DNA of 20,252 nucleotides from Candidatus Saccharimonadota bacterium (lineage in GTDB: Bacteria > Patescibacteriota > Saccharimonadia > Saccharimonadales > Saccharimonadaceae): positions 1 through 20,252 of the forward strand of contig JAUNAO010000008.1 in NCBI GenBank assembly GCA_030527565.1, written 5' to 3'. Shown here piece after piece: positions 14,425 through 20,252 of this stretch; the stretch's first letter is position 1, and every line of letters starts with the position of its first letter. The position numbers and the translations under genes are program-made. The notes under the pieces are model-generated. The model ran no database searches. It was not told the origin of the DNA and saw nothing but the letters and a program-made list of their open reading frames with translations.

Positions 14425-14871
14425 TTAGCTAAGGACAACCACTTCTTTTGTAGCCGGAAGGCTGTCGAGATTCTTAACTTTTAATCTCTTTTCAGAACGG
14501 GCAGAAAGTTTCAAATCAGCAACCATAGCATCAACATTGCCTATAGCGACGATTAGTTTTGGTTCGATTTCGCGGATTGCGCGGACTGATGAGGTACAAA
14601 GTATATCCGCCACAATATCATCAAGTCCTTCTTCGATATTACCAAGAATGCCAACATGTACGCCGCCAATTTCGGCGTCATAAATAGTTTTGCCCGATTC
14701 AGTTGCGACGCCACGAACAGCCACATCGCCAATTTCAAATTCGCCTGGTCCAGCGATCTTACCAACAGCAAGACCCGCGTCGATCAGGGCGTCTGCAATG
14801 TTAAATTTAATTGTAGTTTTCTTGGTAATAATAGTTATTTCGTCTTGGTTTTTGCTTTCAATGTCAAACAT
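14425..14871 (-). CDS. Degenerate beta-lactamase-fold-like protein
   Basis: At 148 aa, its middle part resembles beta-lactamase-superfamily proteins common in CPR genomes: the segment GPGEFEIGDVAVRGVAT, then TIYDAEIGGVHVGILGNI, aligns with the GPGEYEI...V.G......TIY.....G..V.HLGD pattern. The HxHxDH metal-binding motif that should come before it is absent, and the later HLGD is replaced by ILGN. I therefore expect no zinc hydrolase activity, and the protein may be a structural relic or a binding protein (inference from memory of the family). AGGAGG lies 4 nt before the ATG. The gene starts 11 nt after the wHTH gene and is immediately followed by the site-2 protease. Confidence 0.6.
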   Translation of the reverse strand: MFDIESKNQDEITIITKKTTIKFNIADALIDAGLAVGKIAGPGEFEIGDVAVRGVATESGKTIYDAEIGGVHVGILGNIEEGLDDIVADILCTSSVRAIREIEPKLIVAIGNVDAMVADLKLSARSEKRLKVKNLDSLPATKEVVVLS

Positions 14872-14882
14872 ATAGCCTCCTG

Positions 14883-15488
14883 TTAGCCTTTAATTAGTTT
14901 TTCCGGATCAATAATTTCGGAAATTTCCATTTCGAAAACGTCAGAGAGAAAACGGTCACGGACGTTTTTTCGGTATGCAAAATCATCAGCGGACATAATT
15001 ACGTAATTAATCGGTTTCCCTTGTTTCTTTTCAATAACTTCGGCCCAACGCGTCAGTTTTTTCGTTTTATCGTTGCCGATAATCAAAAGATCGATACCAT
15101 CTTGACCCGGGAGTCGATTCGTCACCACGAGTCCCTTTAAATAATTTTTAACTGGACGACAATAATCTTCCCACGTAGTCTCGTGAACATCTTTTTCACG
15201 ATTTGTATCAATTTTTTTCGCAAAGATATCAATAAGCGGGCGGCAGAAAGGATGCTTGTTGTTAGCTGAGTAATAAACTTTATTGTCAAAAGTCTCATTT
15301 TTAATAATTGCGATGCTCTCGAGGTTCAAAAGTTCGCGGCGAACTGAGTTAATCTGCTCGTCAATAACTCTAGTCATCTCGCGAACATAAAAAGATTTCT
15401 CAGGATTTTCGAAAAATAGTTTCAAGAGCTTCGCTCGAGTCTTCGAGCCGAACAATTTTTCGGTTGGGGAGTTAGTTTCTTTACTCAT
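14883..15488 (-). CDS. Winged-helix regulator with nucleotidyltransferase-like domain
   Basis: The product is 201 aa. Residues about 10-75 form an ArsR/MarR-like winged helix (LFGSKTRAKLLKLFFENPEKSFYVREMTRVI, then INSVRRELLNLESIAII). Residues about 115-195 resemble a minimal nucleotidyltransferase: a strand with GIDLLIIGN, then the INYVIMSADDFAYR segment seen in these HTH-NTase proteins. The GSxxRG loop that normally precedes the catalytic Asp pair is not conserved (TNRLPGQDGID), so catalysis is doubtful. Related proteins act as transcription regulators or as antitoxin-like partners. No toxin (HEPN) gene is adjacent. Its ATG overlaps the end of miaA by 8 nt (ATGAGTAA). Confidence 0.7.
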   Translation of the reverse strand: MSKETNSPTEKLFGSKTRAKLLKLFFENPEKSFYVREMTRVIDEQINSVRRELLNLESIAIIKNETFDNKVYYSANNKHPFCRPLIDIFAKKIDTNREKDVHETTWEDYCRPVKNYLKGLVVTNRLPGQDGIDLLIIGNDKTKKLTRWAEVIEKKQGKPINYVIMSADDFAYRKNVRDRFLSDVFEMEISEIIDPEKLIKG

Positions 15489-16230
15489 TCTGTATATATT
15501 TTAGCACGAATGGATAAATTTTTTCAAGTTCACACCAAATGATTTCCGAGTTGCGTTTAAACCAAGTTTCTTGTCGCTTTGCAAGGTGCCAGTCTTCATA
15601 GAAACACTGCTCCTTTGCCTCTTCTAGAGTCAATTCTCCGCTTAGGTACTTCCAGGCATACTCGTAAATATTGCTCGTCATGGCCCCGTTACCCCAGCCA
15701 TAAGTTTGAACAAGTTTTTTAGTTTCATTATAAAGCGGCTGATCAAACATTTTATCGATCCGTAATTTTAATCTTTCACGAAGAACATCCCTTTCGGTCT
15801 TCACTCCAATAATTAGAAAATCACCTTTCACCTCTTTACGGTCTGAACAACTTTTTTGTTCAAAGTCGCCAATCCTCTCGCCGGTCGGACCTTTAAACTG
15901 ATAGTTATAAATTAGGGCGTCAATATATAGTCCAGTACCGCCAACAATGATTGGGACGTGTCCGCGGGCTTTAATCTCCTCGATTTTAGCCTCCGCATAG
16001 GTTTTCCAGTCAGCAACTGTGAAACGCTCACCTGGTTCGACCAAGTCGAGGCCAAAATGCGGGATTCCGGCCTGTTCTTCTTGGCTTGGTTTTGCGGTGC
16101 CGATATCCATACCCTTATAAATTGCACGCGAATCGGCGGAGATAATTTCTCCGCCAAGCGCCTTGGCTATTTCAATAGAAGCCCCTGTTTTACCAGAACC
16201 AGTGGGCCCAAGAATGATAATAGTTTTCAT
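15481..16230 (-). CDS. miaA: tRNA dimethylallyltransferase
   Basis: MiaA transfers the dimethylallyl group of DMAPP to A37 of tRNAs that read UNN codons. The product is 249 aa, shorter than the usual 300 or so. The P-loop GPTGSGKT (8-15), the DSR motif (ISADSRAIYKGMDIGTAKPS, with Ala where Gln is common) and IIVGGTGLYIDAL are intact. The insertion region after about residue 110 is cut down, and the C-terminal tRNA-binding part keeps AKRQETWFKRN. The ATG abuts the thrS stop (TAAATG) without a Shine-Dalgarno, so it is coupled to thrS. The tRNA-Cys in this window has A36-A37 (anticodon loop CTGCAAA), so it is a possible substrate. Confidence 0.95.
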   Translation of the reverse strand: MKTIIILGPTGSGKTGASIEIAKALGGEIISADSRAIYKGMDIGTAKPSQEEQAGIPHFGLDLVEPGERFTVADWKTYAEAKIEEIKARGHVPIIVGGTGLYIDALIYNYQFKGPTGERIGDFEQKSCSDRKEVKGDFLIIGVKTERDVLRERLKLRIDKMFDQPLYNETKKLVQTYGWGNGAMTSNIYEYAWKYLSGELTLEEAKEQCFYEDWHLAKRQETWFKRNSEIIWCELEKIYPFVLKYIQNE

Positions 16231-17985
16231 TTATTTCAGATCTTTAAGAAAGTTAGCGAGATCTTCTAGCTTCACTTTTTCTTCTTTATCGCGCAAGCGA
16301 ACCGAGACGATTCCCTCTTCAGCATCTTTTGGACCGACAATAAGGATCGCTGGAATCTTTAATTCGGTAGCACGTTTGATTTTCTTTCCGAGCGAATCAT
16401 CCGACAGATCGACCGAGTAGCGCACTTCATTGTTTTTTATAGGCTTCTGCAACGCTACGCCGTCTAAAACATCCTTAATTTTCGCAACATAATCAGAAAC
16501 TGTATTATTTACCGTAACGATACGGATTTGTTCTGGGGCGCACCAGAATGGGAACCAGCCGCCAGTATGCTCAATAAAGACGCTCATAAACCGCTCGATC
16601 GAGCCGATCAGCGCGCAGTGAACCATGATTGGGGTTTTCTTTGAGCCGTCAACATCGGTATACTCAAGACCGAAGCGTTCCGGCATTGCATAGTCGAGCT
16701 GGACTGTCGCGAGTTGCCATTCGCGGCCGAGTGCGTCTACCGCCATAAAGTCCATCTTAGGGCCGTACATTGCTGCCTCGCCAATACCGATAAAATAATC
16801 CATTTCAAACTTATCAGCCATCTTCTGGATTGAATTTTGAGCGCGCTCCCACATCCCAGCATCGCCAATATAACCATCACCATCGTCTTTAAAAGATAAG
16901 CGAAGGCGAAGTTTCATGTCGACAAGCGAGTAAAGATCTTTTGCGCTTTCAATTAATTCGCCAAAGACCTGCTCAACTTGATCTTCGGTGCAGAAAACGT
17001 GAGAATCGTCTTGGGTGATAGCACGGACACGAGAGAGACCGCCGAGCTCACCTTTCCGTTCATCACGATAGACCATCGTTGTCTCGAGGTATTTTACCGG
17101 TAATTCTTTATAAGAACGCGGCGCGGAAGCAAAAATTTGAGTATGATGTGGGCAGCTAACTGGCTTAATTGCTAGATGGTCACCAGATTCTTGCGAGACG
17201 AACTGAAGAAGTTCTGGGAATTTTTGAAGATGTCCGGAAGTTTTATAAAGGTCGATGTTTGCAATATGTGGGATACAAACCTTACGATAGCCGCAGCGAA
17301 CGCGATAGCCCTGTGCGAGCTCGTTTAGCATATCGCGTAAAATCGTCCCACGAGGGGTGAATAACGGAAGGCCGGAGCCAACGAGATCCGAAGAACAGAA
17401 CAAATCAAGTTCTTTACCTAATTTGCGATGGTCACGGGCTTTCGCTTCTTCTTGTCGTTTCAAGTAGTCTTCAAGTTCTTCCTCGGTCGCAAAGGCTACA
17501 CCGTAAATTCGGGTGAGCATTTCCCTTTTTTCGTCACCACGCCAGTAAGCGCCAGCCACGCGAATCAACTTAAACGCACCGACTTCGGAAGTATTTTCGA
17601 CGTGTGGGCCTTTACAGAGGTCAGTAAAGAGATCGCCGAGGTCGTAAACGGAAATTTCCGAGCCTTCTGGCAAATCCTCAATGAGTTCAACCTTATAATC
17701 TTGTCCGTTTTCTTTAGCCCAAGCGAGCGCTTCTTCTTTTGAGAGGATACGTTTCTTTAGTTCTAGTTTACGAGCAATAATTCCCCGCATTTTCTTCTCA
17801 ATTTTCGGAAGATCAGCCTCGTTAACTTTTATATCACCAAAATCAATATCATAATAAAAGCCATTATCGATCGCTGGACCGATGCCGAATTTTGTTGTTG
17901 TAGGATAAAGCTCCCGTACTGCGGCCGCAAGAATGTGGCTTAGGGTATGACGCATGTTTTCTAAATTGTTGTCTTGGTTTACCAT
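16231..17985 (-). CDS. thrS: Threonyl-tRNA synthetase lacking the N-terminal TGS domain
   Basis: ThrRS charges tRNA-Thr. The product is 584 aa against about 640 for the E. coli enzyme, because the TGS domain is missing and the protein begins almost at the editing domain. Editing motifs HTLSH (His13, His17) and CKGPH are present, so mischarged Ser-tRNA should be cleared. The class II core shows DLYKTSGHL, KPVSCPHH, YRDERKGELGGLSRVRAITQDDSHVF, YGPKMDF, and motif 3 GSIERF. The three zinc ligands are there (Cys in SCPHH, His in DSHVF, His in VHCALIGS). In the last motif the usual HRA reads HCA. The anticodon-binding domain follows (PEQIRIVTVNN onward). AAAGGA is 6 nt before the ATG. It leads a cluster with miaA, a regulator, a beta-lactamase-fold protein and a site-2 protease. 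Confidence 0.97.
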   Translation of the reverse strand: MVNQDNNLENMRHTLSHILAAAVRELYPTTTKFGIGPAIDNGFYYDIDFGDIKVNEADLPKIEKKMRGIIARKLELKKRILSKEEALAWAKENGQDYKVELIEDLPEGSEISVYDLGDLFTDLCKGPHVENTSEVGAFKLIRVAGAYWRGDEKREMLTRIYGVAFATEEELEDYLKRQEEAKARDHRKLGKELDLFCSSDLVGSGLPLFTPRGTILRDMLNELAQGYRVRCGYRKVCIPHIANIDLYKTSGHLQKFPELLQFVSQESGDHLAIKPVSCPHHTQIFASAPRSYKELPVKYLETTMVYRDERKGELGGLSRVRAITQDDSHVFCTEDQVEQVFGELIESAKDLYSLVDMKLRLRLSFKDDGDGYIGDAGMWERAQNSIQKMADKFEMDYFIGIGEAAMYGPKMDFMAVDALGREWQLATVQLDYAMPERFGLEYTDVDGSKKTPIMVHCALIGSIERFMSVFIEHTGGWFPFWCAPEQIRIVTVNNTVSDYVAKIKDVLDGVALQKPIKNNEVRYSVDLSDDSLGKKIKRATELKIPAILIVGPKDAEEGIVSVRLRDKEEKVKLEDLANFLKDLK

Positions 17986-18009
17986 TCTTTATCCTTTCTT
18001 TATCTTACT

Positions 18010-18018
18010 ATTATACCA
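18010..18018 (-). promoter_or_regulatory. thrS promoter (extended -10)
   Basis: TGG-TATAAT on the minus strand (hexamer 18010-18015) with no good -35. The leader would be only about 18 nt, so a T-box or other long attenuator upstream of thrS can be excluded. It lies just after the stop of the AEC carrier. Confidence 0.6.
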
Positions 18019-18023
18019 TAATT

Positions 18024-18950
18024 TCAGAAAAGAAGAAGGACCATCAGGGGCATGGTTGCGACGGAAAGAATAGTAGAAATCGAGACTAACTCGGCCGATT
18101 CACCAGCGTCGCCGCGATACTTTACGGCGAAAAGTCCGAGCGAAGTTGCGGTTGGGAGAGCTTGGATGAGGGTGCAAACTTCGATTACTTCGCTTGGAAA
18201 GTTGAGGAGTTTAAGAAGTCCAAAAGTTGCGAGCGGGCCAAGAATAAGTTGGATTAGGGCGGTTAAAGCAAGGCGCCATTTTTTAAAGATCCCAAGGAGA
18301 CTTGCGCGGGAGAGCATAAAACCGATGCAAATAAGCGAGAGCGGAGTTGTTGCAGCGCCGATGTATGAGATTGGCTCAGTGATGATAGTCGGGAGCTGGA
18401 TGCCGAGGAGAAAAATCGTCATCCCGAGTAAAACCGCAATGATGTTAGGGTTAAAAATAACACTACGAATTAGTTGCCAGGTAATTTTGCGCTGAAAAAG
18501 CCAAATTCCATACGAGAAAAGCGCGATATTGAAGGCGACGATAAAGCCGCAATAGGCGAGAATGCCGGTTGCGCCGAAAGTATTCACAACAATCGGGTAA
18601 CCAAGGAAGGTTGCGTTGTTAAAAGCGAGTGCAAACTGTGACTCATAACGTAAATTTTTATCTTTGTAGAGTTTTTTATTGAAAATAATCTTGCCGAGTA
18701 AGATAACGGTAAACATAACAATGAAACCACCAATCAAACCGGCGAAGAAGATGTTAGCGTGAATTTCGCTATAGGTGGTCGGAAAAGCCATGAAAAGCGA
18801 AGCTGGCATAAAAATAGTTAGAAGGAGATTCGTTAAGTCTTTATTCGTTTTTTCGCTAATTAGTTTAAACTTGCCAAGCAGAAATCCGAGCACGATAATA
18901 ATCGCGATCGAGCCAAGCCGAATATAAAAATCTGTCAGTTCAATCTGCAT
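18024..18950 (-). CDS. AEC-family (auxin efflux carrier-like) transporter
   Basis: At 308 aa it is an integral membrane protein with about ten helices in two similar halves, the layout of the AEC/bile-acid transporter fold. It has the family's N-terminal GFLLGKFKLIS.......LTNLLLTIFMPASLF, then SQFALAFNNATFLGYPIV and FNPNIIAVLLG. The second half has PLSLICIGFMLS and a C-terminal LIQALPTATSLGLFAVKYRGDAGESAELVSISTILSVATMPL, typical of the family. The substrate (a small organic acid or amino acid) cannot be told from the sequence. It ends in TGA, showing UGA is used as a stop. The ATG has no Shine-Dalgarno but lies 6 nt after a perfect TATAAT, so the mRNA is probably leaderless. Confidence 0.9.
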   Translation of the reverse strand: MQIELTDFYIRLGSIAIIIVLGFLLGKFKLISEKTNKDLTNLLLTIFMPASLFMAFPTTYSEIHANIFFAGLIGGFIVMFTVILLGKIIFNKKLYKDKNLRYESQFALAFNNATFLGYPIVVNTFGATGILAYCGFIVAFNIALFSYGIWLFQRKITWQLIRSVIFNPNIIAVLLGMTIFLLGIQLPTIITEPISYIGAATTPLSLICIGFMLSRASLLGIFKKWRLALTALIQLILGPLATFGLLKLLNFPSEVIEVCTLIQALPTATSLGLFAVKYRGDAGESAELVSISTILSVATMPLMVLLLF

Positions 18951-18956
18951 AATTTT

Positions 18957-18965
18957 ATTATAACA
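18957..18965 (-). promoter_or_regulatory. Extended -10 promoter, leaderless start of the AEC gene
   Basis: TGT-TATAAT on the minus strand (hexamer 18957-18962), followed by 6 nt (AAAATT) and the ATG at 18950. No -35 is recognisable. The arrangement matches 8117-8122 and 7746-7751. Confidence 0.6.
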
Positions 18966-19004
18966 TAAGCCTTTTAGGATATTTTGGTGCTCTAGACGAA
19001 ATTG

Positions 19005-19034
19005 TTGCCAAAAAACGAGAAAATGTGATATAAT
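19005..19034 (+). promoter_or_regulatory. tRNA-Gly promoter
   Basis: TTGCCA (19005-19010), an 18-bp spacer, then TGA-TATAAT (hexamer 19029-19034). The precursor would carry about 5 nt of 5' leader before the tRNA at 19046. Confidence 0.8.
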
Positions 19035-19045
19035 GTATTTAACGT

Positions 19046-19122
19046 GCGAATGTAGCTCAGTTGTTTAGAGCGCTTCCTTGCCAAGGAAGAGGTCGAGAGT
19101 TAGAGTCTCTTCATTCGCACCA
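19046..19122 (+). tRNA. tRNA-Gly (GCC), CCA encoded
   Basis: The 77-nt cloverleaf is complete. The acceptor is GCGAATG/CATTCGC with discriminator A and encoded CCA. The D-stem is GCTC/GAGC, the anticodon stem CTTCC/GGAAG has loop TTGCCAA (anticodon GCC), and the T-stem is GAGAG/CTCTT. The D-loop reads AGTTGTTTA where AGTTGGTTA is usual (G19 to U), and the T-loop reads TTAGAGT where TTCRANT is usual (C56 to A). The two changes together would swap the G19-C56 tertiary pair for U19-A56. A T6 run follows CCA directly and probably ends transcription. Confidence 0.97.
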
Positions 19123-19153
19123 TTTTTTGTGTCTTCATTTTTCAAAATTTTTA

Positions 19154-19162
19154 TGTTAAAAT
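19154..19162 (+). promoter_or_regulatory. Possible promoter of the EamA gene
   Basis: TGT-TAAAAT (hexamer 19157-19162) with a poor -35 (TTCATT at 19134-19139, 17 bp). The leader would be about 40 nt and includes an 11-codon open frame (19187-19222, MKKIETLLWIG-stop) that overlaps the EamA start codon out of frame. Confidence 0.45.
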
Positions 19163-19209
19163 AAAGCTACGATAAACAAAACAAACATGAAAAAGATAGA
19201 AACGTTATT

Positions 19210-20142
19210 ATGGATTGGCTAGCGTTAGTTGTGCTCTCTGTGACAAGTGATTCTTTGAATTTGTTTTTTGATAACTATATTTCTGACTACTATTTTAAGG
19301 GTCGCGGGGCATTCTCGCAAAATTATTTTTATGCGTTTACTTATCTGCTCGTAGCGGTAATTATGGCGCTTGCGAGTAATTTTGATTTTACAACGGTTGC
19401 CCCGCTGACGGTTGTATTGCTACTTCTGTCTGGCGTAATTAGTGCGATTGATACGCTTCCCTATTATAAGGCGCTTGAATTGGACGACTCGACAAACCTC
19501 GGGATTTTTATCCAGCTCGCACCGGTTTTGTATTTAATTTTTGGCTGGATGTTCCTTGGCGAGACAATGTCGATTTCACAGTTAGTTTCGTTCTTTATCA
19601 TCGTTTCGGCGCCGTTTTTAATTATTAATAGTGCACGGAAGCGTAGCCGCGGGATCCGTCTAAAGGCGGCGCTTTATGCATTTTTGTACGTTTTAATGTC
19701 GGTTGCGAGCTCGTTGATTTTCGCGCAGCAGCTCGGAGCGGGCGCAGATTTCCCGACTTTCCTCGCTTTAACTTCAATTGTGTTGCTCGGGCGAAGTGTT
19801 GGGACCTTAGCAATTTTTGTGTTCCAGCCAAAACGCCGGAAACGCTTCTTCCAAGTTGTTAAGTCTAGCAAAAATAAGGTTTTCTACCCGATGGCGTTTA
19901 ACTCGATTCTTGACGTAACGTCGACGGTTGCTTACCGGGCAGCGTTGATTGCGGCGCCATCAGTCGCCTTAGCTTCAGCGGCCTGCGATGCATCGCAGCC
20001 GATTGTGATTTTCTTTATGGGGATTATCTTAACTTTAATTTGGCCGAAATTCGGGCGAGAAAAGTTAGACCGAAAAACAGTGCGGGTTCACGTTATTGCG
20101 ACGATCCTCGTTGTGATCGGAATCGCCTTGCTCCAAAGCTAG
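19210..20142 (+). CDS. EamA/DMT-family membrane transporter
   Basis: The product is 310 aa with about ten hydrophobic helices arranged as two EamA-like repeats (about 1-140 and 150-310), the drug/metabolite transporter layout. The pattern DTLPYYKALELDDSTNLGIFIQLAPVLYLIFGWMFLGETMSISQLV is the recognisable end of the first repeat (helices 3-5, with the conserved LGE before the last helix). A basic loop (NSARKRSRGIRLK) separates the repeats. The substrate is not predictable. The start at 19210 gives the first helix a normal length. There is no Shine-Dalgarno, so expression may depend on the small overlapping upstream frame (inference). It is flanked by two tRNA genes on the same strand. Confidence 0.85.
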   Translation: MDWLALVVLSVTSDSLNLFFDNYISDYYFKGRGAFSQNYFYAFTYLLVAVIMALASNFDFTTVAPLTVVLLLLSGVISAIDTLPYYKALELDDSTNLGIFIQLAPVLYLIFGWMFLGETMSISQLVSFFIIVSAPFLIINSARKRSRGIRLKAALYAFLYVLMSVASSLIFAQQLGAGADFPTFLALTSIVLLGRSVGTLAIFVFQPKRRKRFFQVVKSSKNKVFYPMAFNSILDVTSTVAYRAALIAAPSVALASAACDASQPIVIFFMGIILTLIWPKFGREKLDRKTVRVHVIATILVVIGIALLQS

Positions 20143-20148
20143 GTTTTA

Positions 20149-20157
20149 TGATACAAT
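20149..20157 (+). promoter_or_regulatory. tRNA-Cys promoter (extended -10)
   Basis: TGA-TACAAT (hexamer 20152-20157), 11 nt before the mature tRNA start, with no strong -35. It immediately follows the EamA stop codon. Confidence 0.5.
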
Positions 20158-20168
20158 TAAGTCTAGGT

Positions 20169-20242
20169 GGTGCTTTGGCGGAGTGGTTACGCAGCGGTCT
20201 GCAAAACCGCGTACACCGGTTCAATTCCGGTAGGCACCTCCA
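20169..20242 (+). tRNA. tRNA-Cys (GCA), CCA encoded
   Basis: The 74-nt cloverleaf has acceptor GGTGCTT/AGGCACC (one T-G pair), discriminator U73 (the cysteine identity base) and encoded CCA. The anticodon stem is GCGGT/ACCGC with loop CTGCAAA (anticodon GCA), the variable loop is GTAC, and the T-stem is ACCGG/CCGGT with a canonical TTCAATT loop. The D-loop keeps the usual GG. It serves as a control for the odd tRNA-Gly nearby. A T6 run follows CCA. Confidence 0.97.
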
Positions 20243-20252
20243 TTTTTTATGC

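Noticed and set aside
17169-17742. Plus-strand frames opposite thrS
   Set aside because: Antisense to a conserved coding region, with no family resemblance and no ribosome sites.

Overview
The window looks like a chromosomal housekeeping segment of a small-genome bacterium, most likely a Candidatus Saccharibacteria (TM7) or other Patescibacteria/CPR member. I infer this from the compact layout, short intergenic gaps, truncated or degenerate domain variants (ThrRS without TGS, short MiaA, degenerate Nudix, beta-lactamase-fold and nucleotidyltransferase domains), many leader-poor transcripts, and a HerA/VirD4-like ATPase joined to the gyrase genes. UGA acts as a stop (end of the AEC carrier) and no conserved gene has an in-frame UGA, which argues against the UGA=Gly lineages (Gracilibacteria, Absconditabacteria). 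The assignment comes from gene content and was not tested by a search. I see no mobile element, CRISPR array or rRNA.

Positions 1-8110 are all on the minus strand: a small four-helix membrane protein, an unknown 140-aa protein, a 912-aa HerA/VirD4-like ATPase, then gyrB and gyrA (gyrA runs off the left edge). Positions 8111-9473 hold no protein gene but are not empty. There is a candidate structured RNA on the minus strand (about 8145-8496), an AT-rich stretch with a 12-bp inverted repeat, the tmRNA gene ssrA (8750-9103, minus) with promoter and terminator, and a candidate small RNA upstream of it (about 9140-9250) driven by a TTGACA-17-TATTAT promoter.

Positions 9474-12392 are on the plus strand: comM, then the translation operon infC-rpmI-rplT-rpmB. 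infC has no usual start codon and appears to begin at AUA. This operon converges on RNase P RNA (rnpB, minus) through one shared bidirectional terminator.

Positions 12779-17985 are again minus: thrS-miaA-(wHTH/NTase-like)-(beta-lactamase-fold-like)-site-2 protease are tightly packed, and the Nudix-RNase H fusion and rnpB follow, each with a promoter buried in the 3' end of the gene before it. Next come an AEC-family transporter (minus), tRNA-Gly(GCC), an EamA-type transporter and tRNA-Cys(GCA), the last three on the plus strand.

Nearly every promoter I can see has an extended -10 element (TGnTATAAT), and three genes start exactly 6 nt after such an element, which implies leaderless mRNAs. 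The most unusual RNA signals are a tRNA-Gly in which the 19:56 tertiary pair seems switched from G-C to U-A, and a tmRNA whose T-loop departs from the universal consensus.
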